Shown piece by piece: positions 42,908 through 51,596 of a stretch of DNA of 64,000 bases. Each line of letters begins with the position of its first letter. Within the stretch, counting starts at the first letter, position 1. This DNA comes from Lutispora thermophila DSM 19022 (GTDB lineage: Bacteria; Bacillota; Clostridia; Lutisporales; Lutisporaceae), in the NCBI RefSeq assembly GCF_900142105.1, contig NZ_FQZS01000008.1:96274-160273 (forward strand). Direction: 5' to 3'. The notes under the pieces were generated by a model. The model made no database searches and had not been told where the DNA came from. It worked only from the letters and a program-made list of their open reading frames with translations. The translations under genes were made by a program, and so were the position numbers.

Positions 42908-43525
42908 ATGGAAACCAATGTTGCTTATACAAAGAGCAATCTCATGGCGGCTCAGAATTCTCTCGAATTGGCATCAAAGGGCTTTGAGCTTTTGGATAAG
43001 AAAAGAAATGTACTTATAATGAACATGATGAGTTTTATAGACAGGGCAGAGAAAATACAGGAGAAAATAGGCGATACATTCAGGGAAGCTTATGAAGCAT
43101 TGCAGTTTGCAAACATAACCATGGGCATATCCACCATAGCGGAGATAGCCCAATCCATACCGGAGGCTACAGGATTTGATATAATGAACAGGAGCGTAAT
43201 GGGGGTTGAAATACCTGAAATAAAGTTTCAAAGAAGGGATATACACCCCTACTATAGCTTTTATCATACGAACCCTGCTCTGGATGTGGCCTTGAGGAAG
43301 TTTCAAGAGTTGAAATATCTGATCTATGAGCTTTCTGAGGTGGAAGACTCGGTATACAAACTGGCCATGGAAGTCAAAAGAACCACCAAAAGAGCCAATG
43401 CGTTGCAGAATATCCAGATACCTAAATACAAAGAGATGGTAAAGACCATTGCAGATGTATTGGAAGAAAAGGAAAGGGAAGAATTTTTCCGTTTGAAGGT
43501 GTTGAAAAAGAAGACATGCAAATAG
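42908..43525 (+). CDS. V/A-type ATPase subunit D (central shaft)
   Basis: The 205-residue protein is a long antiparallel coiled coil: it begins YTKSNLMAAQNSLELASKGFELLDKKRN (family pattern TK..L..L...L..A..G..LLK.KRD), has a short beta-hairpin region in the middle and a returning C-terminal helix (VKRTTKRANALQNIQIPKYKEM), whose NALE-like RANALQN is family-typical. It is the rotor axle inside the A3B3 ring. Last gene of the operon. Confidence 0.93.
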   Translation: METNVAYTKSNLMAAQNSLELASKGFELLDKKRNVLIMNMMSFIDRAEKIQEKIGDTFREAYEALQFANITMGISTIAEIAQSIPEATGFDIMNRSVMGVEIPEIKFQRRDIHPYYSFYHTNPALDVALRKFQELKYLIYELSEVEDSVYKLAMEVKRTTKRANALQNIQIPKYKEMVKTIADVLEEKEREEFFRLKVLKKKTCK

Positions 43526-43526
43526 A

Positions 43527-43551
43527 CTGTGGACTCACAGCCTATTTTTTT
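43527..43551 (+). terminator. Terminator of the V/A-ATPase operon
   Basis: CTGTG (43527-43531) pairs with CACAG (43536-43540), followed by CCTATTTTTTTAT. The stem is short but the T-run is good. Confidence 0.6.
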
Positions 43552-43691
43552 ATGTAATTCTTCATTATATTTTTGGAAAGGCACTGATAAAAATATTAGG
43601 TTAAAGGCTAGGCAATGCCATATAATTTTTATATAAAAATATCTTCTTGGGATATATAATAGTAATAGGAAATAAGGAAAGGTGGGTAATA

Positions 43692-44222
43692 ATGACTGTA
43701 TACAAAGGAAAAGCAAGCAATCTTAAAGGAACCAGCCTGGTGATGCTAGGATTTATTGCAATGATACTTATAATATACTTTTTCACCGAAAGAGGGTTTT
43801 TACCTTGGTTTTTCATCATCTCTTTAGCTCTTATGTGCATACCTGTCTATGGTGGAATGATACTGAAAATCACAATGGATGAAAAGAAGGTAGTCATAAG
43901 AAGACCCTTAAGCTGGAAGACACTGAAGTTGTCTCAAATAGCGTTTTGTGCCGTTCACGATATTGGAGAAGGCAAATCCACCCTATTTGTATTTGTAAAG
44001 TACAAATGGGGAAATGACTATAGGATAAAGGGTGTAAAGTCAACCATGTCTTATGACGAAATAATTAAAGCTTTAAAAAAAGGTGGACGAATACAAGACT
44101 TAAAGGTTAATTTCAATAAAGCAGTAAAGGTACCGGTATCCTTGGTAGAAAACGGGGATGAACTAAAAGAAAGGATATTGGACTGTGTGGAAGGACATCA
44201 CTTTAACGCTGTCAATAATTAA
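43692..44222 (+). CDS. Membrane-anchored PH-like domain protein, function unknown
   Basis: The ATG at 43692 after GGAAAGGTGGG gives 176 residues. Two transmembrane helices near the N-terminus (about 15-32 and 38-58) are followed by a beta-rich region (ITMDEKKVVIRRPLSWKTLKLSQI, then STLFVFVKYKWGNDY) with the look of a bacterial PH-like fold, and a C-terminal helix. The assignment to a PH-like fold is inference from strand pattern and position after the membrane anchor. Monocistronic between the ATPase operon and sdpR-sdpI. Confidence 0.6.
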   Translation: MTVYKGKASNLKGTSLVMLGFIAMILIIYFFTERGFLPWFFIISLALMCIPVYGGMILKITMDEKKVVIRRPLSWKTLKLSQIAFCAVHDIGEGKSTLFVFVKYKWGNDYRIKGVKSTMSYDEIIKALKKGGRIQDLKVNFNKAVKVPVSLVENGDELKERILDCVEGHHFNAVNN

Positions 44223-44236
44223 ATTTTCTGATACTG

Positions 44237-44265
44237 TTGATTTATTTGCAGCTATAGTATATAAT
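44237..44265 (+). promoter_or_regulatory. Sigma-A promoter of sdpR-sdpI
   Basis: TTGATT (44237-44242), 17-nt spacer and perfect TATAAT (44260-44265). The -10 box overlaps the left arm of the palindrome at 44261-44310. Confidence 0.78.
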
Positions 44266-44310
44266 TATATTAGATATTTAAATAATTATCTAAATATCTA
44301 ATATAATTAT
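44261..44310. promoter_or_regulatory. 50-bp near-perfect palindromic operator of sdpR
   Basis: Arms 44261-44280 and 44291-44310 are perfect 20-bp inverted repeats, and the central 10 bp are symmetric except for one outer pair. The palindrome starts inside the -10 box and ends one base before the GGAGGGGG ribosome site, so it covers the transcription start. An ArsR-family autorepressor encoded next is the natural ligand. Confidence 0.8.
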
Positions 44311-44326
44311 TGGAGGGGGCCAGTAC

Positions 44327-44620
44327 ATGTCTATACTTAATATGCCTTTTAAAGCCTTGTCCGATCCAACTCGACGAAAAATAATACAAATGCTTAAGGA
44401 AAGGGATATGACTGCGGGAGAAATTGCTGAGCATTTCAACATGACAAAGCCTAGCATATCTCATCATCTCAATATACTTAAGCAAGCCGAACTGGTAATA
44501 GACGAAAGAAAAGGACAAAACATTTACTATTCGCTAAACACCACTGTGTTTCAGGAGATGGTCAACTGGTTTTTTAATATAACTGATAAAAAAGGAGGGT
44601 CAATAGGTGAAGAAGATTGA
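44327..44620 (+). CDS. sdpR: ArsR-family autorepressor, SdpR-like
   Basis: The 97-residue winged-helix repressor has the SdpR/ArsR core: FKALSDPTRRKIIQMLKE, AGEIAEHFNMTKPSISHHLNILK as the recognition helix, and a wing with DERKGQNIYYSL. No metal-binding Cys cluster is present, which favours SdpR over metal-sensing ArsR. It overlaps the sdpI-like gene by 14 nt, and a 50-bp palindrome covers its promoter. In Bacillus SdpR is held inactive by SdpI bound to the SdpC toxin; no sdpC-like toxin gene is seen here. Confidence 0.9.
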   Translation: MSILNMPFKALSDPTRRKIIQMLKERDMTAGEIAEHFNMTKPSISHHLNILKQAELVIDERKGQNIYYSLNTTVFQEMVNWFFNITDKKGGSIGEED

Positions 44621-45266
44621 TTATAACATTAAGAAAGAACTACCACTTATACTGATGATAATAGCTGCTTTTGCCATAACTATATACTTTTATCCAATGC
44701 TGCCGGATAGGATCCCTACTCACTGGAATTTTAAAGGGGAGATAGATGGATACTCAGGAAAACTGTCAGGGGCATATTTGCTTCCAGTCATGAATTTAAT
44801 AATGTATGGGCTTTTCATATTGATACCATTGCTGGATCCGAAGAAGGAAAATTACAAGCTTTTCAGCAGCACATATATATTTTTTAGATACTTGTTCCAC
44901 ATATACTTCCTGGCATTTCATGCAGTCATCATTGCAGCTGCCCTAGGATATGATGTGGATATGGGAAGGTTTGTTATGTTTGGCATATCTATGCTTTTCA
45001 TGCTGATGGGCAATGTGATGGGAAGAGTTAAACACAATTATTTTATTGGAATAAGAACACCTTGGACTTTGGCCAGTGAGGAAGTATGGAAAAAAACCCA
45101 CAGGTTGGCTGCATTGCTATGGACGGTAGCGGGCTTTATAGGAATCATATTGGCACTTTTTAGGATCAATTTGATATGGATGTTGATAGTTATGTTAATA
45201 GCTTCATCCCTTATACCTACTGCATACTCATATATACTATTCAATAGAGCAAAAACAGGCAATTGA
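44607..45266 (+). CDS. sdpI: SdpI-family membrane immunity/signal protein (DUF1648 plus SdpI)
   Basis: A GTG at 44607 after AAAGGAGGG opens a 219-residue protein with about six transmembrane helices. The N-terminal DUF1648 motif is PMLPDRIPTHWNFKGEIDGYSGK, and the SdpI motif NYFIGIRTPWTLASEEVWKKTHRLA follows near residue 145. SdpI proteins give immunity to the SdpC killing factor and sequester SdpR at the membrane. Coupling to sdpR by overlap supports that role. A terminator overlaps its stop codon. Confidence 0.9.
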   Translation: MKKIDYNIKKELPLILMIIAAFAITIYFYPMLPDRIPTHWNFKGEIDGYSGKLSGAYLLPVMNLIMYGLFILIPLLDPKKENYKLFSSTYIFFRYLFHIYFLAFHAVIIAAALGYDVDMGRFVMFGISMLFMLMGNVMGRVKHNYFIGIRTPWTLASEEVWKKTHRLAALLWTVAGFIGIILALFRINLIWMLIVMLIASSLIPTAYSYILFNRAKTGN

Positions 45267-45276
45267 TGTTGCCTGT
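45253..45276. terminator. Bidirectional terminator between sdpI and the DUF4397 gene
   Basis: AACAGGCAA (45253-45261) pairs perfectly with TTGCCTGTT (45268-45276), with A-run before and T-run after; the stem spans the sdpI stop codon. Confidence 0.85.
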
Positions 45277-45280
45277 TTTT

Positions 45281-45988
45281 CTATCTTCTCCCATCTGCCA
45301 GCAAAACTGCTGTAAGAGGAGGAGAACCTCCAAGGATGCCTATGGCATATATGGTATAGGTTCTTCCACCTCTGAATGCCAATTCGGGCAATCCAAGGAT
45401 AACATTTGGTGTACCGGCAGCTCGAATTCTTAATGAGTAAATGTTGGGTTGAACAGAAATGTAGTCAGCCACTCTTCCAAAGGTCACTCCGCTGAACAAT
45501 AGCTGACCTGTTTCAGTAGCCACATCCATGGCAGGAGCAGCTGGAGACATATCGACAAATCTAATTCGGCTTTCATTGCCGGGTATAATCTGGCTGGAAT
45601 CAACATATATCCTAGGCTGAATATTTGGTGATAATCCTGCCAATACAATTGTTCTGTAGCTATCTTTGGAGGGATCTATGGTAAACTGAGTTAACGGATT
45701 ATCTGTCTGGCCTAGGGGATAAACTGCAATATCATGGATTGTTGAAGGCAGTGCCGCATACCCGGCAATGCTTGCGTAGGTGAGATTGGATACAGCTTTT
45801 CGATTATCGATATAGACATCAACAGCAGGCGTATTTGGAGAAGCATGAAGGAATCTCACAAAGGAAAAACCTGTCTGTCTTTCTTCTTCATTGTCCATAT
45901 CCTTTTCATCAAATGTTTCTTCTCTATTCATATTATTCATCATATACAGTGGACAGTTCATATATGGACGCAGCGGACAATAAACCAT
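45281..45988 (-). CDS. DUF4397-domain protein
   Basis: The ATG at 45988 lies 7 nt after GAGGAGG on the minus strand (an in-frame ATG at 46003 overlaps that ribosome site), giving 235 residues. Two tandem immunoglobulin-like DUF4397 units are visible: FVRFLHASPNTPAVDVYIDN with TYASIAGYAALP, and IRFVDMSPAAPAMDVATET with VTFGRVADYISVQP. No signal peptide is seen; the N-terminus is Tyr/Cys/Pro/Met-rich (VYCPLRPYMNCPLYMMNNM), as in spore-coat-like or surface proteins of this group. Function unknown. Confidence 0.8.
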   Translation of the reverse strand: MVYCPLRPYMNCPLYMMNNMNREETFDEKDMDNEEERQTGFSFVRFLHASPNTPAVDVYIDNRKAVSNLTYASIAGYAALPSTIHDIAVYPLGQTDNPLTQFTIDPSKDSYRTIVLAGLSPNIQPRIYVDSSQIIPGNESRIRFVDMSPAAPAMDVATETGQLLFSGVTFGRVADYISVQPNIYSLRIRAAGTPNVILGLPELAFRGGRTYTIYAIGILGGSPPLTAVLLADGRR

Positions 45989-46010
45989 AATGATCCTCCT
46001 CATTTTTTTG

Positions 46011-46038
46011 TTACGGGTTACGAGTCACGAGATACGAG
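46011..46038 (+). repeat. Four tandem 7-bp repeats
   Basis: TTACGGG, TTACGAG, TCACGAG and ATACGAG follow each other without gaps, just upstream of the DUF4397 gene and inside the 278-bp divergent interval before the lipoprotein gene. CGTAACGCGAG further on (46077-46087) is related. Confidence 0.6.
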
Positions 46039-46266
46039 TTCTATGAAAATAACTTCGAAGCCTTGCTGGAATATTCGTAACGCGAGACAGGACCCTATAA
46101 AAATGACCCTATGCTTGCAACACGCGACTAAAATGTGACACAGTCTCATTTTATATATATGATTATATAGCCAATAAATTCCCACATAATTGAAACTATT
46201 TACTCACAAAAGTAGTCGAATAATGTGATATAATGAAGAAGTATAATATTAGATGAGAGGTGCCCT

Positions 46267-47766
46267 ATGAAACCAAAAAATGTTCTAGCTATTTTAACTA
46301 TTATTTTATCGCTATCATTAATTTTTACTGGCTGCTCAGTAGGAGCAAATCCTTCGGATCCATCAAAGGGACAAGCTTCCGGTCAACAACAAGGTTCTGA
46401 TCCTAATGCTGAAGAAGCGGCGGAATCTGAAAAACCAGCTTTTGTCGAACAAATAATACCAGAAGTAACTTTTCCTGAAAACACTCTATTCATAACTGGC
46501 AGAAAAATAAATGTAAGAGAAGACATTGTAAAAGGTGCCAAAGTACTAGGGAACCTTTCTAAGGGAAGCCAGGTGACATTGCTTGAGGAAAAGACGGATG
46601 AACAAGAAGAAACATGGTACAAAGTAAGCTATATGGATGATGCAGGTAAAGAAGGCATTGGCTGGATAAGCGCACAGAATGCCTCAAAAAACTGGATGGA
46701 TCTGATAGATGAAAAGTTCAAGGATTTGGATTACACACCTCAGGAAAAGGTAGTGGAGTATGAGAACAATCCAAGAGTGAAAGTCAGGGGGGTATATGTA
46801 ACCATATGGTCTGCTTCTAATGCCAGAATTGATTCTCTTATTGAAATGGCTAAGAAGACGGATATAAATACCTTCGTAATAGATGTTAAGGAAGATAAGG
46901 GATATATGTTGTTCCCTACCAAGGCTGCAGAGAAGTATAGCCCTGAAGCTAACAAACATGCTACAGTCAAGGATATAGAAGCTTTGATGAAAAAGCTGAA
47001 AGATAACAACATATATACAATAGCAAGAATAGTGTCTTTTAAGGATCCATTATACACAGCCCACAACCCTGATAAAGCAATAATATACAAGGATACAGGC
47101 AAACCTTTTACAAACAGTGATGGCTTAGTCTGGGCTTCTCCCCATGACAGAAATCTGTGGGAGTATAATATTGAAGTGGCAAAGGAAGCCGCTGAAGTGG
47201 GCTTTAACGAGATACAGTTTGATTATGTGAGATTTCCTGCTTCCGATGGGGGAAAGCTGGATAAAAGATTGGATTATAGGAATACCACTGGAGAATCAAA
47301 GGCGGCTACAATACAAAATTATTTGAAATACGCAAAAGAACAGCTGGGCCCCAAAAAAGTCTATATATCCGCTGATGTTTACGGACTGGTAGGATCTGTA
47401 GAGGATGACATGTCTCTTGGACAATACTGGGAGGCTGTAAGCAACATTGTGGATTATATCTGTCCCATGATGTACCCCAGTCATTATGCCAATAACACAT
47501 ATGGAATACCTGTACCGGACGCAAATCCTTATGGAACAGTATATAATTCTGCAAAAGATTCGGTAAGAAGGAATAAAAACATGCCTACTCCTGCCATAAT
47601 AAGACCATGGATACAAGACTTTACAGCCCCATGGGTGAAGGGTTATATTAAATATGGAGATCAACAGGTTATCGATCAGATCAAAGCTCTTCAGGAAAAC
47701 GGAGTTGACGAATTCCTATTATGGAATCCTAATAATAAATATTCTGAAGGAGCCGTAACTAATTGA
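46267..47766 (+). CDS. Lipoprotein with SH3 domain and DUF4015 glycoside-hydrolase-like domain
   Basis: The 499-residue precursor has a lipoprotein signal peptide with lipobox Cys23 (SLIFTGC), a Ser/Gln/Gly-rich spacer, a bacterial SH3 domain (about 75-140; RKINVREDIVKGAKVLGNL) and a TIM-barrel DUF4015 putative glycosyl hydrolase domain (about 175-490). The latter has RGVYVTIWSAS, FVIDVKEDKGYMLFP, VGFNEIQFDYVRFPASDGG and YICPMMYPSHY. The acidic residues in these strands suit a carbohydrate-acting enzyme. It probably acts on cell-wall or exopolysaccharide sugars at the outer face of the membrane. GAGAGGTG precedes the start. Confidence 0.87.
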   Translation: MKPKNVLAILTIILSLSLIFTGCSVGANPSDPSKGQASGQQQGSDPNAEEAAESEKPAFVEQIIPEVTFPENTLFITGRKINVREDIVKGAKVLGNLSKGSQVTLLEEKTDEQEETWYKVSYMDDAGKEGIGWISAQNASKNWMDLIDEKFKDLDYTPQEKVVEYENNPRVKVRGVYVTIWSASNARIDSLIEMAKKTDINTFVIDVKEDKGYMLFPTKAAEKYSPEANKHATVKDIEALMKKLKDNNIYTIARIVSFKDPLYTAHNPDKAIIYKDTGKPFTNSDGLVWASPHDRNLWEYNIEVAKEAAEVGFNEIQFDYVRFPASDGGKLDKRLDYRNTTGESKAATIQNYLKYAKEQLGPKKVYISADVYGLVGSVEDDMSLGQYWEAVSNIVDYICPMMYPSHYANNTYGIPVPDANPYGTVYNSAKDSVRRNKNMPTPAIIRPWIQDFTAPWVKGYIKYGDQQVIDQIKALQENGVDEFLLWNPNNKYSEGAVTN

Positions 47767-47779
47767 AGGAGGCATGTAT

Positions 47780-48256
47780 ATGAGCTTTTATGCTAGAGTT
47801 TTTTCAATGGCAGAGGATTATCCATCGAGATTTGCCATATGTGATGAACTATTGGAAGCTGGATTTGAATTTTCAACTTTTCCCGGGAAATTTGACGAGG
47901 ACTTTGACGAAAAAGATTGGAAATACTTGATGCTGGAATATGATCCCAATCATGAACCCATCAGGATAGAAAGAAATGTAAAAGGCGTAGATACAATTTT
48001 TGAAGAAGAGCAGGAAGAATTTCTTGAAGTGTTGAAGGAGCTTCCTTACAGCAAGGAACAAAAGAAGGCCATAGAGATAGTAAAGAATATGGTTCAGATA
48101 TACGCATTGGACATTGATGAAGATATCACCGAGGAAGGATGGGACTTTCTGGAGACACTGCTGGACTTTATTGCTGATGCCACCGACGGCTATGTCCAGA
48201 TAGATGAAGAAGGCATATATGACAAGGAAGGCGAGCTTCTGATAGAAATGGAATAG
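47780..48256 (+). CDS. Conserved acidic protein of unknown function
   Basis: The second ATG, at 47780, is 8 nt after GGAGG and is preferred over 47774, giving 158 residues. The product is soluble and strongly acidic (FDEDFDEKDWKYL, EEEQEEFLEVLKEL, LDIDEDITEEGWDF), with no recognised motif. It starts 14 nt after the lipoprotein gene and shares its transcript, ending at a strong terminator. No function can be assigned. Confidence 0.7.
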   Translation: MSFYARVFSMAEDYPSRFAICDELLEAGFEFSTFPGKFDEDFDEKDWKYLMLEYDPNHEPIRIERNVKGVDTIFEEEQEEFLEVLKELPYSKEQKKAIEIVKNMVQIYALDIDEDITEEGWDFLETLLDFIADATDGYVQIDEEGIYDKEGELLIEME

Positions 48257-48257
48257 T

Positions 48258-48291
48258 AAAAAATCTCCTCCAAATACGGAGGAGATTTTTT
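48258..48291. terminator. Bidirectional terminator between convergent genes
   Basis: AAAAAATCTCCTCC (48258-48271) pairs perfectly with GGAGGAGATTTTTT (48278-48291), loop AAATAC; it serves both the acidic-protein gene and the convergent S-layer-homology gene. Confidence 0.92.
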
Positions 48292-48296
48292 ATGCA

Positions 48297-49862
48297 TTAT
48301 AGGCCGGTAAACTTATTGAATATTCTCAGTACTAAAGAAATTGCCTGTTCTCTTGTTGTATTTCCATGTGGAAGTATATAAGAAACGCCACCAGTTTCAG
48401 TTCCTTTAATTACATCATGGCTGTTCATGAACTTTACTGCTTCCAACGCCCAACTTGCTATCTGCCCTTCATCCTGGAACTTTGTTTTAAACTGAGCAGA
48501 TGTGTCAATTGCAGGCATTACAGCTTTCAGAGCACGTAGCAGCATTACAGCGATTTCCTGTCTTGTAACCTTGTTATTTGGTGCAAATTTGCCTTCCCCA
48601 ACACCGCCAACAATACCAAGTTTATAAGCCTTCAGAATCTCGGGGTTTTTTGTATCGCTGAACGGATTTGAAGCAACGGGGGCAGCTTTAGTCCCCGTCA
48701 TCTTTTCATATAGCAATACTGCCAATTCGCAGAATTCTTCGCGGGTAATATCTTTTGGGAATTCTGACAGAACCTTTTCGGTGACCAGTTGATTCTCTAC
48801 AGCTTTGTTTACATCGCTTGCAGCCCATGCGGATAAGCCGTTGGTACCTGGAGTTATTTCCTGAACTGGTGCTCCACTGACTATAAATTCTGCTTTGCCG
48901 AACATTCCATATTCATATTCAGCCTCATCCAAACCGCCTTTGCAGAATACTCTTACTTCATATTTGCCTGGCTCTTCAGGAGCCTGGAACTCATATATGT
49001 TGCCTACCTTTAAATACGCGATATGTGTACGATAGCTGGTGTTCTGCAATTTCTCATCATATTTTGAAATGCCCAACCATGCACCTTCCTCTATTTCACC
49101 AGGTGTTAATCCATTCACTGTTACTGTCATGGATTCATTTGGAGCTACGGAAGTCTTTGAAAGAACTATATCTCCCGGCTTTGCTTTGCTGGAAACTACA
49201 ACAAATTCCACTTTGCCGAAAAAGGACTCGGGGGTAGCATCATAATTGGAGAAAACTCTTATCTCATATTTTCCAAAATTATATGGAGCATTAAATTGGT
49301 ACGTGTTATTTGCAGGCAAGTCTCTGACATATTGCATATAAGGTGTATTTTCCAGTTTTTCATCATATCTGGCTACGCCAAACCATGCACCGTTTTCAAT
49401 CTGTCCATCTGTGAGACCGTTTATTGTTACAGACATAGGTTCACTTAAAAGCACTTCTTTTTTGGAAACAGTTATGTCTCCTTCCTTGGTCTTTGAACCA
49501 ACTACAGAGAAGGAAGCAGATGCTAATAGCTTACTGTCGGTGTCCAGAAGTCTTAATTCATATTTTCCATATTCATAAGGAGCATCAAATTCATATACAT
49601 TATTCAATGGTAATTCATTTACATAAGCACGATAGCTTGTGTTCTGGTATCTTGCTCCTTCCGGTGCCAGGCCTATCCATGTGCCATCTTCAAACATTTC
49701 GTCTGTCAATCCATCAAATTTTGCTTTTATTTTTTCCTGCACAGTGTATTCAGTCTTATCCAGGGTTATAGTAACTGGTGCTGCAAAAACAGGCACACTG
49801 AATAAGACAGTCATCATAAGACATAATATTAGTACAATACTTAGGGTTCTTTTTATCATCAA
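48297..49862 (-). CDS. Surface protein with three beta-sandwich repeats and S-layer homology domains
   Basis: The 521-residue precursor has a signal peptide (1-27, ending PVFA). Three homologous modules of about 100 residues follow (about 28-125, 126-232, 233-340). Each has an L(S/D)K...V..E...V.(V/I).GLT opener, a (G/D)(A/T)W.G(L/V/I)(A/S) centre with Y....NTSY, and an Y.F.AP.E.GKYE(L/V)R(L/V)F closer. Residues about 355-521 hold S-layer homology units (ITREEFCELAVLLYEKM, NNKVTRQEIAVMLLRALK, GNTTREQAISLVLRIF) that anchor to secondary cell-wall polymer. It is likely a cell-envelope protein of unknown ligand. Confidence 0.88.
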   Translation of the reverse strand: MMIKRTLSIVLILCLMMTVLFSVPVFAAPVTITLDKTEYTVQEKIKAKFDGLTDEMFEDGTWIGLAPEGARYQNTSYRAYVNELPLNNVYEFDAPYEYGKYELRLLDTDSKLLASASFSVVGSKTKEGDITVSKKEVLLSEPMSVTINGLTDGQIENGAWFGVARYDEKLENTPYMQYVRDLPANNTYQFNAPYNFGKYEIRVFSNYDATPESFFGKVEFVVVSSKAKPGDIVLSKTSVAPNESMTVTVNGLTPGEIEEGAWLGISKYDEKLQNTSYRTHIAYLKVGNIYEFQAPEEPGKYEVRVFCKGGLDEAEYEYGMFGKAEFIVSGAPVQEITPGTNGLSAWAASDVNKAVENQLVTEKVLSEFPKDITREEFCELAVLLYEKMTGTKAAPVASNPFSDTKNPEILKAYKLGIVGGVGEGKFAPNNKVTRQEIAVMLLRALKAVMPAIDTSAQFKTKFQDEGQIASWALEAVKFMNSHDVIKGTETGGVSYILPHGNTTREQAISLVLRIFNKFTGL

Positions 49863-49894
49863 TTTTCCCTCCCAATTTTATATAAGAATTCAGC

Positions 49895-49922
49895 AGTATA
49901 ATTATGAATATTGTAACATCAA
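49895..49922 (-). promoter_or_regulatory. Sigma-A-like promoter of the S-layer-homology gene
   Basis: On the minus strand TTGATG (49922-49917), a 16-nt spacer and TATACT (49900-49895), about 35 nt before the start codon. Confidence 0.5.
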
Positions 49923-49973
49923 CGCTTTTGCATATCTTCCGAATTATTGACGAATCCTTTCAAAAAATTGCAT

Positions 49974-50001
49974 AAAAAAAGCCCTAGACTTTCTAAGGGC
50001 T
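49974..50001 (-). terminator. Terminator overlapping the end of the AraC-family gene
   Basis: On the minus strand GCCCTTAGA and TCTAGGGC form a stem with a short loop and are followed by TTTTTTT. The stem includes the last codons and the stop codon. Confidence 0.8.
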
Positions 50002-50877
50002 CATTCTATACTCTGTCGGGGATAAACCAGTTTTTTTCTTAAATATAGTAGTAAAATGGCTGTGACTGGAAAAGCCGCACATCATGCTTATTTCTGTAAT
50101 AGTATAATCTTTGGTTTTCAACATCTTCTTTGCCTTCTCTATTTTAAGGTCCAGCAAGTATTCATAAGGAGTTTTATTCATCTGTTTTTTAAAAACCCGT
50201 ATGAACCTATATTTATTCATATTAATCAATTCTGATAATTCGTCACATGAAAGCAAATTAGTATAGTGTTCATTCATATAATCTATCACTTTCTTAATGT
50301 TCTCTTTGTATCCTCTCGATTTGTTATGAGGTTTAGCAGACAAGTTATGTTTTATATTTCTGATAAAGTTACCGACAATTATGAGTGCAAGATTCTCTAC
50401 TATAAACTCATGGCCAACCTGCTTGTATCTAAGTTCTTCCAGAAATAAATTCAACAGTAGGTTTATATCATGATTTATAGTAGATAGATCATTTGAAAAA
50501 ACTATATTGGGAGAACCATATAATTCACTTGCCACACTTTCTACAATCTTTCTATCCACATGTATGCCACAAAGATTAAAGCCTTTCAAGTCCTTCATTA
50601 TCCCATGCTCCTGCAATGGATTAAAAGCTATCATAGCCCCGGAAAATCCGTCTATCAATCTATTATCTGCTATTATTGAAGGTATATTGGCATGGCATAT
50701 GCAAAATTCAAAGCTGTTGTGAGCATGGGTTCCGCGAGTTATGCTTGTTGCACGATTGGTTGCTATTATAGCCATGTCTTTACTGCAAAAGTTCTCAATG
50801 ACAACTTTCGAGTTACCAATATTAGAGAAAGGTATATGACCGGCCAGACATATGACTTTTTCCATATCAACTGTCAT
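49993..50877 (-). CDS. AraC-family transcriptional regulator
   Basis: The 294-residue regulator has an N-terminal cupin-like effector domain (about 20-160; RGTHAHNSFEFCICHAN, IAFNPLQEHGI) and two C-terminal helix-turn-helix units (about 195-294), with LLSCDELSELINMNKYRFIRVFKKQ, KTPYEYLLDLKIEKAK and the signature ITEISMMCGFSSHSHFTTIFKKKTG. No clear target is adjacent; the neighbouring S-layer-homology gene is on the same strand beyond the terminator. Effector unknown. Confidence 0.9.
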   Translation of the reverse strand: MTVDMEKVICLAGHIPFSNIGNSKVVIENFCSKDMAIIATNRATSITRGTHAHNSFEFCICHANIPSIIADNRLIDGFSGAMIAFNPLQEHGIMKDLKGFNLCGIHVDRKIVESVASELYGSPNIVFSNDLSTINHDINLLLNLFLEELRYKQVGHEFIVENLALIIVGNFIRNIKHNLSAKPHNKSRGYKENIKKVIDYMNEHYTNLLSCDELSELINMNKYRFIRVFKKQMNKTPYEYLLDLKIEKAKKMLKTKDYTITEISMMCGFSSHSHFTTIFKKKTGLSPTEYRMSP

Positions 50878-51417
50878 AAACTCACTTCCAAATATAAATT
50901 TTCATATAACAGGATTATATGCTAAGAGTCATTATATGGAATTAGATTCTTATACTAATTTTTTTAATATTATACCAGATATTACATGACAAAGAAGTAA
51001 AATTTATAGAATAAAAACAAAGAAAATGTGTTGGAAGCAATTTTTTATATAAAATCAATTTTGATGATAGTAGGTTATTGATGTGAAAGCAAAGTGAAAT
51101 TGGCATTGAGGACAGTTACACCTAGATATGAAGACAGCCGTAGCAATCAGATAAAGCGCGAGATATATGGAGTTATGCCATAATTTCTCCATGCTACCAG
51201 TAAGTTTGCGGTTGATATTCCTTGAGACGGAGAAAAAGAATTGCAGGACGGGGGAAATATAATCATATTTCAATCATGAATCCATCGCTGGTAAGCCTAT
51301 TTATAATTGAATTTAAGAATGGTGAATATAAAGAACTACTAAATGTTATTGACATGGAAGGTTGAGAAATTATAAGGAAATTCTGAAGGAGTTTCCGATG
51401 CTGCCTTGACCGAATCC
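50878..51417. other. AT-rich gene-free stretch with broken reading frames
   Basis: No intact gene or recognised RNA is found. Short open segments on both strands (for example 51055-51273 on the minus strand and LRTVTPRYEDSRSNQIKREI near 51095 on the plus strand) have no recognisable family or ribosome site. A frame at 51279-51365 begins MNPSLVSLFIIEFKNGEYKELL and hits a stop. The stretch looks like decayed coding DNA. The promoter of the AraC-family gene must lie at its left end. Confidence 0.4.
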
Positions 51418-51596
51418 TTTGATGAGGTACAACAGCAAGATGAATATTTAATAATCATACTTCCATAAGCAAATGACGAATTTTCCACATGGAATACTGA
51501 TACAGAGTATTTGCTGAAAGAAGCTCCAGATGACCGAATTTTTCTAACAAAAAAGATGTATAGGCAAGGGGAATGTCTAAAAAGACATATCTACTA
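51418..51596 (+). pseudogene. Possible relic gene of unknown family
   Basis: One frame reads FDEVQQQDEYLIIILP, then a TAA, then ANDEFSTWNTDTEYLLKEAP and DDRIFLTKKMYRQGECLKRHIY to a stop. The composition is that of real protein and the frame is interrupted once, suggesting a decayed gene. The family is not recognised and the 5' part is lost. Confidence 0.35.
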
